Source: an uncultured Bacteroidales bacterium
GTDB taxonomy: Bacteria > Bacteroidota > Bacteroidia > Bacteroidales > Muribaculaceae
Reading direction: 5' to 3'
Length of the DNA: 64,000 nt
NCBI GenBank assembly: GCA_949289215.1
Contig: CASENC010000008.1
Coordinates: 1 to 64,000, forward strand
Shown: one piece after another, positions 51,176 through 62,300 of the stretch
Layout of the letters: each line of letters begins with the position of its first letter
Numbering within the stretch: the stretch's first letter is position 1
Notes under the pieces: generated by a model
Told to the model about the DNA's origin: nothing
The model's input: the letters and a program-made list of their open reading frames with translations, nothing else
The model's database searches: none
Translations under genes and position numbers: made by a program

Positions 51176-52102
51176 TTATTTTTTCTCTGTTTTCTTTATT
51201 TTATCGAGCCGTGTACCTTCTGTGGGGTAAAGCGGATACAACAACTCATACACTTTCGATTTCTCGGTGGTTCCGGCTTCAGAATATATGTTCACCAGTT
51301 CATCGAGCTTTGCATCCCTGAAAATCGACAGGCACACACTCATCGGCGCAGCATCATACACCTTCTTCAGCTCTTCGATGCAAGCTGTAACTGTGGCGCG
51401 CCCTTTATCTACACTCACGGCCATTTGGTCAAGCCCCAGGCGGTGATAATTATAAAGTATGGTGCGTATCCCGTGAGTGGCATTGTCGGTATAGGCACTT
51501 AGCACCGCACTGCGGTTCTTATTATCCTCGAATGCTTTCCAACCGGTTTCGCCCGAACTTTGCGCAAGTCGAACCACGTTCGCCGCCAACTCATAATACG
51601 GTGTGCCGCCATCAGGAGAGAAAGTATCAAAGTCCATTGCTATAATCATGAAACAATAAAAATTGATAATCGCCGTCAGGTTACTTTCCATCGACATTTC
51701 GGAATACACCAACGGTTCATTCTCGACATAAGTGAATTCCACATTCGAGTCCTTAAAATTAAGCACCGTAGTTGTGTAAGAGCTGTTATATACAGGCCGC
51801 ATCGACTGCACTTGCAGGTCACCGGTCATCTTGTCGCCATCATAACTTTTTATGGTAAAATACATTCGGCATTCTATCCGTTCGTTTGCCATGAACTGGG
51901 CATTAGTCCATTTGTTGGTGTTTACATATTCGGCAATTGCCTGTTTGAGTGTTTCAAACACTTCTTTCGAAGAATTTTCTATTTGATCGGCATTTACCTC
52001 CACCGTGCAATTCAATTCCTGTGCATTTGCGGCAAATGCTGCAACAATGCACAATATTGCTGCACAATACAGTTTCCTTATGCAAACGGCAACATAGCTC
52101 AT
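51176..52102 (-). CDS. DUF4835-family secreted protein (PorD-like)
   Basis: The 308-residue protein has a signal peptide (hydrophobic LYCAAILCIVAAFAANAQ, likely cleavage after NAQ) and no further membrane segments. The mature part begins ELNCTVEVNADQIENSS. DUF4835 proteins are nearly universal in Bacteroidetes beside coaBC and recN. I recall the type IX secretion component PorD being assigned to this family. No other type IX gene is in the window, so the role here is not established. It overlaps coaBC by four bases. Confidence 0.82.
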   Translation of the reverse strand: MSYVAVCIRKLYCAAILCIVAAFAANAQELNCTVEVNADQIENSSKEVFETLKQAIAEYVNTNKWTNAQFMANERIECRMYFTIKSYDGDKMTGDLQVQSMRPVYNSSYTTTVLNFKDSNVEFTYVENEPLVYSEMSMESNLTAIINFYCFMIIAMDFDTFSPDGGTPYYELAANVVRLAQSSGETGWKAFEDNKNRSAVLSAYTDNATHGIRTILYNYHRLGLDQMAVSVDKGRATVTACIEELKKVYDAAPMSVCLSIFRDAKLDELVNIYSEAGTTEKSKVYELLYPLYPTEGTRLDKIKKTEKK

Positions 52103-53313
52103 GGCATCTTCTCCATCATTACGTCGATAATGTCGCGAGCCACAAGCCGCTTGTCTTTCAAACCATATTCCCGGCAGCCACCGGCCCGCTCAATTATGGT
52201 TACATGGTTGGTATCGGTCATAAATCCAGCACCCGGCTCGTTGGGAGAATTAAGCACGATGAAGTCAAGATTTTTACGTTGCAATTTCTCGGCAGCATTG
52301 GCCATTCCGTTATCGGTTTCAAGAGCAAATCCCACAAGCACCTGCCCGTCGCGTTTCATTGCCCCAAGCGCAGCTGCAATATCGGGATTTTTCTTTAACC
52401 GTATAACCGGCACTTGGTCATGCTCACGCTTGATTTTGTGCATCGACGGGTTCTCGACGGCATAATCGGCTACAGCAGCACACATTATGGCTGCATCACA
52501 ACCCGGAAAAACATTCACCGCGGCATCATGCATTTCTTGTGCCGACTCCACATTTATAACATTAATCAGTGGATGCTTTGCCTTTATTGAAACGGGGCCG
52601 CTTATCAGTGTCACATTGGCACCGCGCACAGCACATTCTTCGGCTATGGCATACCCCATTTTACCCGAAGAATAATTCCCTATGAAACGCACCGGATCGA
52701 TTTTCTCATGCGTGGGACCGGCGGTAATCATGACGTGCTTACCTGCAAGATCCTGCCCTGTGGCAAAAAAATCCTCTACAACCTTCAATATGTTTTCAGG
52801 CTCTTCCATACGGCCTTTGCCCACGAGGTGGCTCGCAAGCTCACCCGATGCCGGCTCAATTATGTGGTTTCCATATTCCCGCAACAATTGCAAATTACGC
52901 TGCGTGCTGGGATGGGCAAACATATCAAGATCCATTGCCGGCGCAACGAATACCGGTGCCTTGGCCGACAAGTAAGTCGTCACAAGCATATTGTCGGCAA
53001 TTCCATTGGCCATTTTCCCTATCGTTGACGCTGTAGCCGGGGCTATAACCATTGCGTCGGCCCACAATCCGAGATCCACATGGCTGTTCCAACTGCCCGT
53101 GTTGGCTGTGAAGAATTCACTTATCACAGGCTTGCCGCTAAGCGACGACAATGTTACAGGAGTGATAAACTCCTTTCCTGCCGGAGTTATAACCACCTGT
53201 ACCTCGGCACCGGCCTTGATGAACAACCTGAGCAAATATACCGACTTATAAGCAGCTATGCCGCCACATATGCCCAATATGATATGTTTCCCTTTAAGCA
53301 TATTCCAATTCAC
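52099..53313 (-). CDS. coaBC: Bifunctional phosphopantothenoylcysteine synthetase/decarboxylase
   Basis: CoaBC joins cysteine to 4'-phosphopantothenate and then decarboxylates it, two steps of CoA synthesis. In the 404-residue protein the N-terminal flavin half has GGIAAYKSVYLLR, SWNSHVDLGLWAD (catalytic His) and APAMDLDMF. The C-terminal CTP-using half has ITAGPTHEKIDPVRFIGN and FIVLNSPNEPGAGF. It overlaps DUF4835 and the exonuclease gene by four bases each. Confidence 0.95.
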   Translation of the reverse strand: MNWNMLKGKHIILGICGGIAAYKSVYLLRLFIKAGAEVQVVITPAGKEFITPVTLSSLSGKPVISEFFTANTGSWNSHVDLGLWADAMVIAPATASTIGKMANGIADNMLVTTYLSAKAPVFVAPAMDLDMFAHPSTQRNLQLLREYGNHIIEPASGELASHLVGKGRMEEPENILKVVEDFFATGQDLAGKHVMITAGPTHEKIDPVRFIGNYSSGKMGYAIAEECAVRGANVTLISGPVSIKAKHPLINVINVESAQEMHDAAVNVFPGCDAAIMCAAVADYAVENPSMHKIKREHDQVPVIRLKKNPDIAAALGAMKRDGQVLVGFALETDNGMANAAEKLQRKNLDFIVLNSPNEPGAGFMTDTNHVTIIERAGGCREYGLKDKRLVARDIIDVMMEKMP

Positions 53314-54074
53314 GCTTTAGTACGTAATTTTATCGCAGTTATCACATTCTTGGTGTTTTGAGGGAAATCGCCCTGCATCATCCACCCGTAATAACCGGTG
53401 TCTTTCTTGAACACCTCTTCAACAGGCATACCTTTATACTTGCCGAAGTTAAACACTTCCACATCCTTGTCGTTGTAAACTATGCGGCCTGCAAAATCCA
53501 CATTTCGTGTTTGCGATGAAAATTTCGACAAGAAATCCACATCGTTCTCAAGCGATGGATACATATCAAGCTGCGCTTTAAGCACCTCATATGTTGCACG
53601 GGTATCGGCACAGGCCGAGTGTGCATCGTCAAGCTCTTTATGACAATAGAATCGGTAAGCAGCCGACAGTGTGCGTTGTTCCATTTTGTGGAAAATAGTC
53701 TGCACATCGATAAACTTGCGTTTCGACAAGTTGATGCTCACGCCTGCATTCAAAAATTCCTCCACAAGCATGGGAATATCGAAACGATTGCTGTTAAACC
53801 CGGCTATGTCACACCCTTCAAACACCTGTTCAAGCGACCGCGCCACCTGCTTGAACGACGGGCAATCCTTCACATCATCATCGGTGATGTGGTGTACTGC
53901 CGTCGATTCGGGCGGAATGGGGAAACCGGGATTGATTCTCACCGTTTTGCTTTCCTCCATACCGTTGGGATAAACCTTGATATACGAAATCTCTATAATT
54001 TTATCTTTGGTGACATTGAGCCCCGTAGTTTCTACATCAAAGAATATCAACGGATTTTTAAGTTCCAGTTCCAT
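53310..54074 (-). CDS. DnaQ-type 3'-5' exonuclease (DNA polymerase III epsilon-like)
   Basis: The 254-residue exonuclease of the DEDDh class has FFDVETTGL (Asp13, Glu15), GFNSNRFDIPML (second Asp) and HSACADTRA (His and the last Asp). The C-terminal extension after residue 180 (NFGKYKGMPVEEVF...) is a small domain often found in Bacteroidetes. It provides proofreading or repair excision. The location between dnaN and coaBC is conserved in the phylum. Confidence 0.9.
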   Translation of the reverse strand: MELELKNPLIFFDVETTGLNVTKDKIIEISYIKVYPNGMEESKTVRINPGFPIPPESTAVHHITDDDVKDCPSFKQVARSLEQVFEGCDIAGFNSNRFDIPMLVEEFLNAGVSINLSKRKFIDVQTIFHKMEQRTLSAAYRFYCHKELDDAHSACADTRATYEVLKAQLDMYPSLENDVDFLSKFSSQTRNVDFAGRIVYNDKDVEVFNFGKYKGMPVEEVFKKDTGYYGWMMQGDFPQNTKNVITAIKLRTKA

Positions 54075-54090
54075 GAAAAAAGTCCAAATT

Positions 54091-55203
54091 TTACAGCATC
54101 ATAGGCATCAGCAGCATCAACAAGTCTTCTCCCTCGGGTTGTGAATCGGGAACGAAGATTCCTGCACGGGTCGGGTCGAGCAACTTGATAACCACAATGT
54201 CGCTGTTGATATTCGACAATATTTCTATCAACTTTTCGTCGTTGAAACCTATCGCCATCCTCTCGCCTGCATAATCACACACAACGGTTTCCTCGGCTTT
54301 CTTCATGAAATCAAGGTTCTCGGCAGTGAGTTTCAATTGATTTTCATCTATATCAAATTTTATCATACCGCCGGCACTCGAGAACACCGACACACGCTTC
54401 ACCGCATTAAGCAGCGACACACGGTCGATGGAAATCACAAACGGATTGTTTTGCGGTATTACCGAGTTATAGTTGGGATATTTGCCATTGATGAATCGGC
54501 AAGTGAGAGTAAAATTCTCGGTCTCGAAAGTCGCACTTTTAGAGTCGAAAGTTATTTTTACGTCACCGTCGCTCTTGCCGATAATTCCGTTCAATATCGA
54601 TGCAGGCTTGGACGGCAAAATAAACGATGATGTGATACCGGGCTTGAGACGGGCATTTTCAAAACGCACAAGTTTGTGGGTATCAGAAGCCACAAACGTG
54701 ATATTGTCCTCCTTTATGTCCCAATATATACCCATCATAATGCGGCGCATCTCTTCGGTTCCGACGGCAAACAATGTGTAATCTATGCTTTCCTGCAATT
54801 CCTTCACCGGCATGACTATCGATTCCACCATATCTCCATGCTCCTCTTTTTGCGGGAATTCATTACCATCGATACCCGAAAAATCGAAATGCCCGTTTTG
54901 ATATTTCAACTCGATTGCAAAATTTTTGTCAACCGAAAATTCAAGTGGCTGGTCGGGGATTTCTTTCAACAATTCGAGCAAACTTTTCACATTGACTGCA
55001 AACGTACCTTCACCTTCGGCAAAATTAACTTCGACCGAAGTCGTCAAGATTGTTTCCTGGTCACTACCCGTAATAATAAGTTTGTCACCTTCGAGACTAA
55101 ACAAGAAATTGTCCAATATCGAAATTGTATTCTTGGTGTTTACGACCTTGCTCACCACCGACAAATGCGACAGGAGCAATTTGCTGGAAATGCTGAAATT
55201 CAT
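54091..55203 (-). CDS. dnaN: DNA polymerase III beta sliding clamp
   Basis: DnaN is the homodimeric ring clamp that keeps polymerase III on DNA. The 370-residue protein has three clamp domains; the segments MNFSISSKLLLSHLSVVSKVV, FILPSKPASILNGI and the end LLMLLMPMML are typical. The promoter box TATATTTG is on the minus strand at 55272-55265. It heads the dnaN-dnaQ-coaBC-DUF4835-recN-rlmB run. No dnaA or origin is nearby. Confidence 0.96.
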   Translation of the reverse strand: MNFSISSKLLLSHLSVVSKVVNTKNTISILDNFLFSLEGDKLIITGSDQETILTTSVEVNFAEGEGTFAVNVKSLLELLKEIPDQPLEFSVDKNFAIELKYQNGHFDFSGIDGNEFPQKEEHGDMVESIVMPVKELQESIDYTLFAVGTEEMRRIMMGIYWDIKEDNITFVASDTHKLVRFENARLKPGITSSFILPSKPASILNGIIGKSDGDVKITFDSKSATFETENFTLTCRFINGKYPNYNSVIPQNNPFVISIDRVSLLNAVKRVSVFSSAGGMIKFDIDENQLKLTAENLDFMKKAEETVVCDYAGERMAIGFNDEKLIEILSNINSDIVVIKLLDPTRAGIFVPDSQPEGEDLLMLLMPMML

Positions 55204-55364
55204 ATATCAAACAGTTTTATTTTATACTACATATATGCCGAATATCCACGGCATTTACAATTTACAAATATACACAGATTTTCCCGATTTGATACATCAT
55301 ATTTCTATAAAAATTGTTTCCCTGGAATATTGCTCATACTTAACCGGCGCAACACTAATGACAA

Positions 55365-55397
55365 AGGCTTCCCAAAAGTAAAACCTTCGGGAAGCCT
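55365..55397 (-). terminator. Hairpin after the TPR gene
   Basis: AGGCTTCCC (55365-55373) pairs perfectly with GGGAAGCCT (55389-55397). On the minus strand it is followed by a short TTTG only, so it is a moderate terminator. Confidence 0.6.
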
Positions 55398-55425
55398 GTA
55401 CATTATGGCGTTAAAAAATTAATGT

Positions 55426-56457
55426 TTACTTGTTCAAGCGGTCATTAACCCAGTTGAGCATTCTTTGAGCTTCTGAATTAGCAGGGTCAAGCTCAACAGC
55501 TTTTTCAAGATAAGGCTTGGCTTGCATACAAATCGGGTCGATGAGCTTGCCAAGTTCCTCGTCGGTGAGGTTCAAGTTCTCCTCGGCATTCATCAAGTTC
55601 ACAGCCTTGTTGTTGTAATAGCGGCCTACGTGATATTGGGCAATGGCAAGTGTCGGGTCTTTCTCAGTTGCTTCCTTGTAATATTTGAAAGCCTGCTCGA
55701 TATCTTCGGTTTGCGATTCAACCAAGATACCCTTGAACAACAAGAATACAGCTTCTTTCGGACATTCCTGCATTGCTTTTGCAAGCAATTGGTCACATTC
55801 GTCATATTTCTTAGCTTTCAAGAAATCATCAACAGCAAGACCTACAAGATACTTAATCATGTCGGTAGTCTCCTTGTAGTCATAACCAAGCTTCAAAGCC
55901 TCATAGAAAGCATTAAGCGACTGTGCATTGTCCTTGGCCTGGAAATACATCACACCTTCATAATAGCGGAATTGTGCTATTGTCGAATCGGGCAACTCGG
56001 GTTTCTTGTCTCCGAGGAATTCAGCCGAAGGAAGCGAAGCATAGATACCCCAAGCCTTTGCAGCCAAAGCATAATTCTGCGTCTCGTTAAACATTTGACC
56101 CACTGTAACGAAATCGTTATGGTGGCCAGCTATTTTGTCAACGATTTTCTTCGAGTATTTTGTTTTGATTTTCTGCTTACCGGTTTTCTTGTCGATTTTG
56201 GGAGTGCCATCCTTGTTTACTTCAGGAATCGAATCAAGCGGCAAAGCTTTAACAAACAAGTCGTAGCCCTCAAGGAGAGCCGTACCTACCGCCAATGTAT
56301 CGATAGGTTGTTGTAACAGCAACTGAGCCTGAGCGTCATCATACTGGCTGAATTTCTCTTCTCCCTCCTTGTAAATAGATTCGGCCGGATTGTCATCGGC
56401 AGCCATATTGAACCCCACCAAAGAGGAACATGCTAAGAACAAAGCAATTTTCTTCAT
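55426..56457 (-). CDS. Secreted TPR-repeat protein
   Basis: The 343-residue protein has a signal peptide (hydrophobic IALFLACSSLVGFNMAA) and tetratricopeptide repeats, for example FNETQNYALAAKAWGIYA, KDNAQSLNAFYEALKLG and KDPTLAIAQYHVGRYYNN. TPR proteins serve as scaffolds, so this is likely periplasmic. It starts 24 bases after gyrA, an arrangement shared with other Bacteroidales. The partner is unknown. Confidence 0.85.
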   Translation of the reverse strand: MKKIALFLACSSLVGFNMAADDNPAESIYKEGEEKFSQYDDAQAQLLLQQPIDTLAVGTALLEGYDLFVKALPLDSIPEVNKDGTPKIDKKTGKQKIKTKYSKKIVDKIAGHHNDFVTVGQMFNETQNYALAAKAWGIYASLPSAEFLGDKKPELPDSTIAQFRYYEGVMYFQAKDNAQSLNAFYEALKLGYDYKETTDMIKYLVGLAVDDFLKAKKYDECDQLLAKAMQECPKEAVFLLFKGILVESQTEDIEQAFKYYKEATEKDPTLAIAQYHVGRYYNNKAVNLMNAEENLNLTDEELGKLIDPICMQAKPYLEKAVELDPANSEAQRMLNWVNDRLNK

Positions 56458-56481
56458 CTTGTTTAAATTTTAGGATTATAA

Positions 56482-59103
56482 TTAGATTTGTTTACTCTCT
56501 TCATTTTGTTCATCGTCCGGTTCAACCTCTTCCGAGCCGTCTTCGGCGTCGATTACATCATCGTCGTCAACAGGCTCATCTTCGGCAAAAGGTATTGCAG
56601 GCTGCGACGCGTTAACATTCAATTCGCTCACTTCACCTCCCGACGAAGCGATTTCTTCATCTTTTTCCGAAATCACCTTGCATACCGATGCTATTTCATC
56701 ATTCCGTTTTTCCAGATTGATGAGTTTCACACCTTGTGTGGCACGGCCCATCACGCGCAAATCAGAAACGTGTACACGAATGGTTATTCCCGATTTGTTG
56801 ATGATTACCAGGTCGTTGTTGTCGTTCACACGTTTCAGCGAAACAAGCAACCCGGTCTTATCGGTGATATTCATCGTCTTAACGCCCTTACCGCCACGGT
56901 TGGTAATACGGTAATCATCAATCGACGAACGCTTTCCATAGCCCTGTTCCGAAACCACAAGAATGGTGTCTTCGGTTCCTTGCGGCATGCATATCATTCC
57001 TATCACTTCGTCATCGTCGTTGTCGAGAGTCATGCCCCTAACGCCGGCAGCCACACGCCCCATTGCCCTTACTTTCGATTCGTGGAAACGTATTGCCTTG
57101 CCATATTTATTGGCCATAATTACATCGCAATTTGAATCGGTGAGCCGCACTTGTATAACTTGGTCGTCTTCGCGAATGGCAATCGCATTCACGCCATTGA
57201 CGCGAGGACGTGCATATGCGCTCAGGCAAGTCTTTTTCACAAGACCTTTCTTGGTGCAGAATATCAGGTTGTGAGTGCTGTTGTATTCGGGATCCGACAA
57301 ATTCTTCACAGCAATGAATGCATTTATCTTATCATCGGCATCGATATTGAGCATATTTTGCACGGCGCGCCCTTTTGAATTTCGCGCACCCTCGGGCAAT
57401 TCATACACTTTAAGCCAGTAACAACGTCCTTTCTGAGTAAAGAAAAGTATGTAACTATGCATCGAAGCGGTATAAATATACTCGATGAAATCAGAATCCC
57501 TGGTATCGCTCCCTTTCACGCCCACGCCTCCGCGGTTTTGCGCCCTGAAGTCGGACAACGGGGTACGCTTGATATAACCAAGGTGCGAAATGGTGATAAT
57601 CATGTGATCATCGGCATAGAAGTCTTCGGCATTGAAATCTTCCGATGCATACACTATTTCGGTCTTGCGCTCATCGCCATATTTGTCCCTGATTTCTATC
57701 AATTCGTCCTCGATTACCTTGCGGCGGGTTGCGTCATTATTCAATATGTCGTTCAAATACTCAATCGTACGCACCAGTTCATCACGCTCGTCGTGCAATT
57801 TGTTTTGGTCAAGCTTGGTTAGGTCTCCAAGGCGCATTTCAACGATAGCCTTTGCCTGAATGTCATCCAAGCCGAAACGGTCACACAACCGCTGGCGAGC
57901 CTCGGCACGGGAGTCGCTCGACCTGATGATTTTCACCACCTCATCGATATTGTCGGAAGCAATAATCAGGCCTTCTACGATATGCAGGCGGTCTTCATTC
58001 TTCTTCAATCTGAATTTGGTGCGGCGTATAACCACATCGTTGCGGTGATCAAGGAAATATTGTATCAGCTGCTTCAAATTAAGCGTTTTCGGACGGCCAT
58101 GCACCAGTGCAACATTATTAACGCTGAACGACGATTGCAATTGCGACATCTTAAACAACTTGTTCAGCACCACATTGGCGTTGGCATCACGTTTTATGTC
58201 TATGACAATCCTCATGCCGTGCATATCGCTCAAATCGTTGATATCCGATATGCCATCTATTTTCTTCTCTTCCACGAGGTCGGCGATGCTTTTCACTAGC
58301 ACCGACTTCACCACGTTATATGGGATTTCGGTTATGACAATCTTGTCTCCGTCGTTATGAGATTCAATCTCGGCTCTCGCCCTTATTACTATACGGCCTT
58401 GCCCGGTTTCAAACGCTTTTTTCACTCCGTCATATCCATAAATGATACCGCCGGTGGGGAAATCGGGAGCCTTTATGTAATTCATCAAATCGGCGACCTC
58501 CATATCGGGATTTTCGACCAAAGCCAGGCAAGCGTTTATCGTTTCCGTCAGGTTGTGAGGCGGCATATTGGTAGCCATACCGACGGCAATACCCGAAGCA
58601 CCGTTCACAAGCAAATTAGGGAAACGCGTAGGCAGCACCACCGGCTCGTTGCGCGTGGCATCAAAGTTGGGAACCATGTCCACCGTATCCTCGTCTATGT
58701 CGCGCAACATCTCCTCACCCATGCGGTTAAGCCGGGCCTCGGTATAACGCATTGCAGCAGGGCTGTCGCCGTCGATCGAGCCGAAGTTCCCCTGCCCGTC
58801 AACCAACGGATAACGCAAGGCCCAATCCTGAGCCAAACGCACCATAGTGAGGTAAATCGACGAGTCGCCATGAGGGTGGTACTTACCCATTACTTCACCG
58901 ACGATACGTGCCGACTTCTTGGTTGGGGAATTGTAAAAATTGCCCAACCTGTGCATTCCGTAGAGTACCCTCCTGTGCACCGGCTTAAAACCATCACGCA
59001 CATCGGGCAGCGCACGAGACACAATCACCGACATCGAATAATCGATATACGACGACTTCATCTCGTTTTCAATATTGATCTTTAATATTCGATCTTCTGT
59101 CAT
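56482..59103 (-). CDS. gyrA: DNA gyrase subunit A
   Basis: GyrA is the breakage-reunion subunit of gyrase. The 873-residue protein carries the active Tyr120 ([10 protein letters not shown]). The quinolone pocket [13 protein letters not shown] has Ser81 at the E. coli Ser83 position but Leu85 at the Asp87 position. The C-terminal beta-pinwheel contains [10 protein letters not shown], a variant of the GyrA box, and TNRGGKGVK. The tail (about 830-873) is very acidic. gyrB is not in the window. The promoter is at 59171-59201. Confidence 0.97.
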   Translation of the reverse strand: MTEDRILKINIENEMKSSYIDYSMSVIVSRALPDVRDGFKPVHRRVLYGMHRLGNFYNSPTKKSARIVGEVMGKYHPHGDSSIYLTMVRLAQDWALRYPLVDGQGNFGSIDGDSPAAMRYTEARLNRMGEEMLRDIDEDTVDMVPNFDATRNEPVVLPTRFPNLLVNGASGIAVGMATNMPPHNLTETINACLALVENPDMEVADLMNYIKAPDFPTGGIIYGYDGVKKAFETGQGRIVIRARAEIESHNDGDKIVITEIPYNVVKSVLVKSIADLVEEKKIDGISDINDLSDMHGMRIVIDIKRDANANVVLNKLFKMSQLQSSFSVNNVALVHGRPKTLNLKQLIQYFLDHRNDVVIRRTKFRLKKNEDRLHIVEGLIIASDNIDEVVKIIRSSDSRAEARQRLCDRFGLDDIQAKAIVEMRLGDLTKLDQNKLHDERDELVRTIEYLNDILNNDATRRKVIEDELIEIRDKYGDERKTEIVYASEDFNAEDFYADDHMIITISHLGYIKRTPLSDFRAQNRGGVGVKGSDTRDSDFIEYIYTASMHSYILFFTQKGRCYWLKVYELPEGARNSKGRAVQNMLNIDADDKINAFIAVKNLSDPEYNSTHNLIFCTKKGLVKKTCLSAYARPRVNGVNAIAIREDDQVIQVRLTDSNCDVIMANKYGKAIRFHESKVRAMGRVAAGVRGMTLDNDDDEVIGMICMPQGTEDTILVVSEQGYGKRSSIDDYRITNRGGKGVKTMNITDKTGLLVSLKRVNDNNDLVIINKSGITIRVHVSDLRVMGRATQGVKLINLEKRNDEIASVCKVISEKDEEIASSGGEVSELNVNASQPAIPFAEDEPVDDDDVIDAEDGSEEVEPDDEQNEESKQI

Positions 59104-59170
59104 ATATTTCTATGATATTTACCTATTTACATCGCTTTCGCATAACCAGCGACACAAGTATTTTAGCATA

Positions 59171-59201
59171 CAAAGATACTATTATATATGCTACTACACA
59201 A
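59171..59201 (-). promoter_or_regulatory. Promoter of gyrA
   Basis: TTG (59201-59199 on the minus strand), a spacer of 20 bases and TATCTTTG (59178-59171) fit the Bacteroidetes consensus. The leader is about 60 bases. Confidence 0.78.
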
Positions 59202-59280
59202 GTCATTCAACGATATTTTTTCCCCAACCGGCAAACCTGCCTGCACACAACAGCAATTCCACATCTTATATAAGAATTTA

Positions 59281-59311
59281 TTGTTTAATTAAGCTGTTTT
59301 CACTAAATTTG
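59281..59311 (+). promoter_or_regulatory. Promoter of purL
   Basis: TTG (59281-59283), a spacer of 20 bases and TAAATTTG (59304-59311) match the consensus. The leader is about 34 bases. No purine riboswitch or other structured element fits in it. Confidence 0.8.
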
Positions 59312-59351
59312 TCCCAAAATAAAAATTCACATTCATCTATAACTAATTGTT

Positions 59352-62300
59352 ATGATTACATTCTTCAAAAAAGGAAGCATAACTTATTATGCAATAGACG
59401 CAAACCACGATTTTTCCGACAATGAAATACAACGGCTCTCATGGCTGCTCGGCGGAGCCGAAAAGGCCGAAGGAGATTCCGTCCAAGGGACATTCATAGG
59501 CCCGCGGCGTGAAATGATAACGCCATGGAGCACAAATGCCGTGGAAATCACGCAAAACATGGGATTAGAAGGAATACGCCGCATTGAAGAATACACTGCG
59601 ACACCCGACGAACATCCGCAATATGACAAAATGCTGCAACGCATTTACCACGGACTCGACCAGTCGGTATTCTCGATAACCAAAGAACCCGACCCCATAG
59701 TTTACATCGACAATATTGAAGAATACAACATTACCGAAGGGCTGGCCCTCAATCCCGAAGAAATAGAATACCTGAAAAGTTTGAGTGCCAAGCTTGGGCG
59801 ACCGTTGACCGACAGCGAAGTATTCGGCTTCTCGCAAGTCAATTCCGAGCACTGCCGCCACAAAATCTTCAACGGCAAATTCATAATCGACGGCAAAGAG
59901 ATGCCCACGTCACTATTCAAGCTCATAAAAAAGACTTCGCAAGAAAACCCCAACCGCCTTGTTTCGGCCTATAAAGACAACGTAGCCTTTGTGGAAGGCC
60001 CTACTGTGATGCAGTTCGCGCCACGCAACCCGGAGCAACCCGATTTCTTTGAAACCAAAGACATTGAAACCGTAATTTCATTAAAAGCCGAAACACATAA
60101 TTTCCCTACTACGGTAGAACCGTTCAACGGCGCAGCCACAGGCTCGGGAGGTGAAATTCGCGACCGCCTCGGTGGCGGACGCGCAAGCCTGCCCTTAGCC
60201 GGAACCGCCGTTTACATGACATCATATCCGCGTCCCGACGGTGACCGTCAATGGGAAAACATAATGCAGGCTCGCCCGTGGCTGTACCAAACTCCCGAAG
60301 AGATACTTATAAAAGCATCGAACGGTGCTTCCGACTTTGGCAACAAATTCGGCCAACCGCTCATCTGCGGCTCGGTTCTGACTTTTGAACACGCCGAGGG
60401 CGACCGCCAACTTGCCTACGACAAAGTTATAATGCTCGCCGGCGGTGTAGGATTTGCCAACAAACGCGATGCAATAAAGGGCAATCCGGTTCCGGGAGAA
60501 GAGGTTGTGCTGCTTGGCGGTGACAATTACCGCATCGGCATGGGCGGCGGTGCTGTGTCGTCGGTCGATACCGGGCAATACGACAATTCCATTGAGCTTA
60601 ATGCAGTGCAACGCGCCAACCCCGAAATGCAAAAACGTGTGTCAAACGTAATACGCGCACTTGCCGAGAGCGACCGTAATCCCATCGTCTCGATACACGA
60701 CCACGGTGCAGGCGGACACCTTAATGCCTTGTCGGAACTGGTAGAAGAGACCGGGGGCATAATCCACATGGACGCACTTCCCGTGGGCGATCCCACATTG
60801 TCTTCAAAAGAAATAATAGGCAATGAATCGCAAGAACGCATGGGTATGGTTGTGGAAAACAAAGACATTGAACTGATACGCAAAATTGCCGACCGTGAAC
60901 GCTCGCCGTTTTATGTCATCGGAGAAACCACAGGCGACCATAGGTTTGTATTCGAGCAGAAAGACGGCGTAAAGCCCATCGACCTTGCCATGAGCGATAT
61001 GTTTGGCAGCTCTCCTGTGACTGTAATGAACGACACAACCGTAAGCCGCACTTACAACGATGTCGCATATGACCGGGCAAAAATCCTCGAATACATCGAA
61101 AATGTGTTGAAGCTCGAAAATGTTGCCTGCAAAGACTGGTTGACCAACAAGGTCGATCGCTCAATCACCGGCAAGATTGCCCGCCAGCAATGTGTGGGCG
61201 AGCTGCAATTGCCGCTTAGCGACTGCGGTGTGGTTGCACTTGACTTCACCGGCACATCGGGCATTGCCACTTCAATAGGCCATGCTCCGCAAGCAGCCTT
61301 AATAAGCCCGGCGGCAGGTTCGGTAATGTCGATTGCCGAAGCCTTGACCAACATCGTCGGCGCAAATCTTGCCGAAGGCTTGAAGAGTGTGTCACTTAGT
61401 GCCAACTGGATGTGGCCGTGCCGCAACGAGGGTGAAGATGCAGCTCTGTATGCAGCCGTAAAGGCTTGTAGCGATTTCGCTTGCGCACTTGGAATCAATA
61501 TTCCCACCGGCAAGGATAGCTTGTCGATGACACAGAAATATGGCGACAAGAAAGTTCTTGCGCCCGGAACCGTGATAATATCGGCTGCCGGAGAAGTTAA
61601 CGATGTGAAGAAAACCGTTTCGCCGGTAATTGCCAACATCGGTGACAGCACATTATTATATATTGATTTTTCTGCCGACAGCATGAAACTCGGAGGTTCG
61701 GCATTTGCACAATCGCTTGGCTACATCGGCAAGGAAGCTCCAACGGTAACATCTCCCGAATATTTCGTTGCGACATTCAATGCCGTTCAACAGTTGGTTG
61801 ACAATTCAATGATATTGGCCATGCACGACGTGTCGGCAGGAGGCCTGCTTACGGCATTGCTTGAAATGACATTCTCAAACACCGAAGGCGGATTGAGCAT
61901 AAATCTCGACTCATTTGAAGAAACCGACCTCGTGAAAATATTGTTTGCCGAGAATCCGGCTGTTGTGATGCAAATAAGCAACGACAAGTTAGGTGAAGTT
62001 GAAGATATTCTCGACAAAGCCGGAGCCAACTACTCTGAAATCGGCACGGTTGCCGAAGAGCGCACAATCGAAGTTATGCACGACGGGCACGAATATATGT
62101 TCTTCATCGACCACTTGCGTGACGTATGGTTCAGTTCTTCTTACCTGCTCGATACCAAACAAAGCGGTGAAGAATGTGCCAAGAAGCGTTTCGACAATTA
62201 CAAGGAACAACCCACCAAGTTCACGTTCCCGGCCAACTTCACCGGCAATGCCGCCGACCTTGGCATAACCGGTTTCAAGCACAACCCATCGGGCATCAAG

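Noticed and set aside
59104..59351. Origin of replication near gyrA or dnaN
   Set aside because: No DnaA-box clusters and no dnaA gene were found; the gap is explained by the divergent gyrA and purL promoters.
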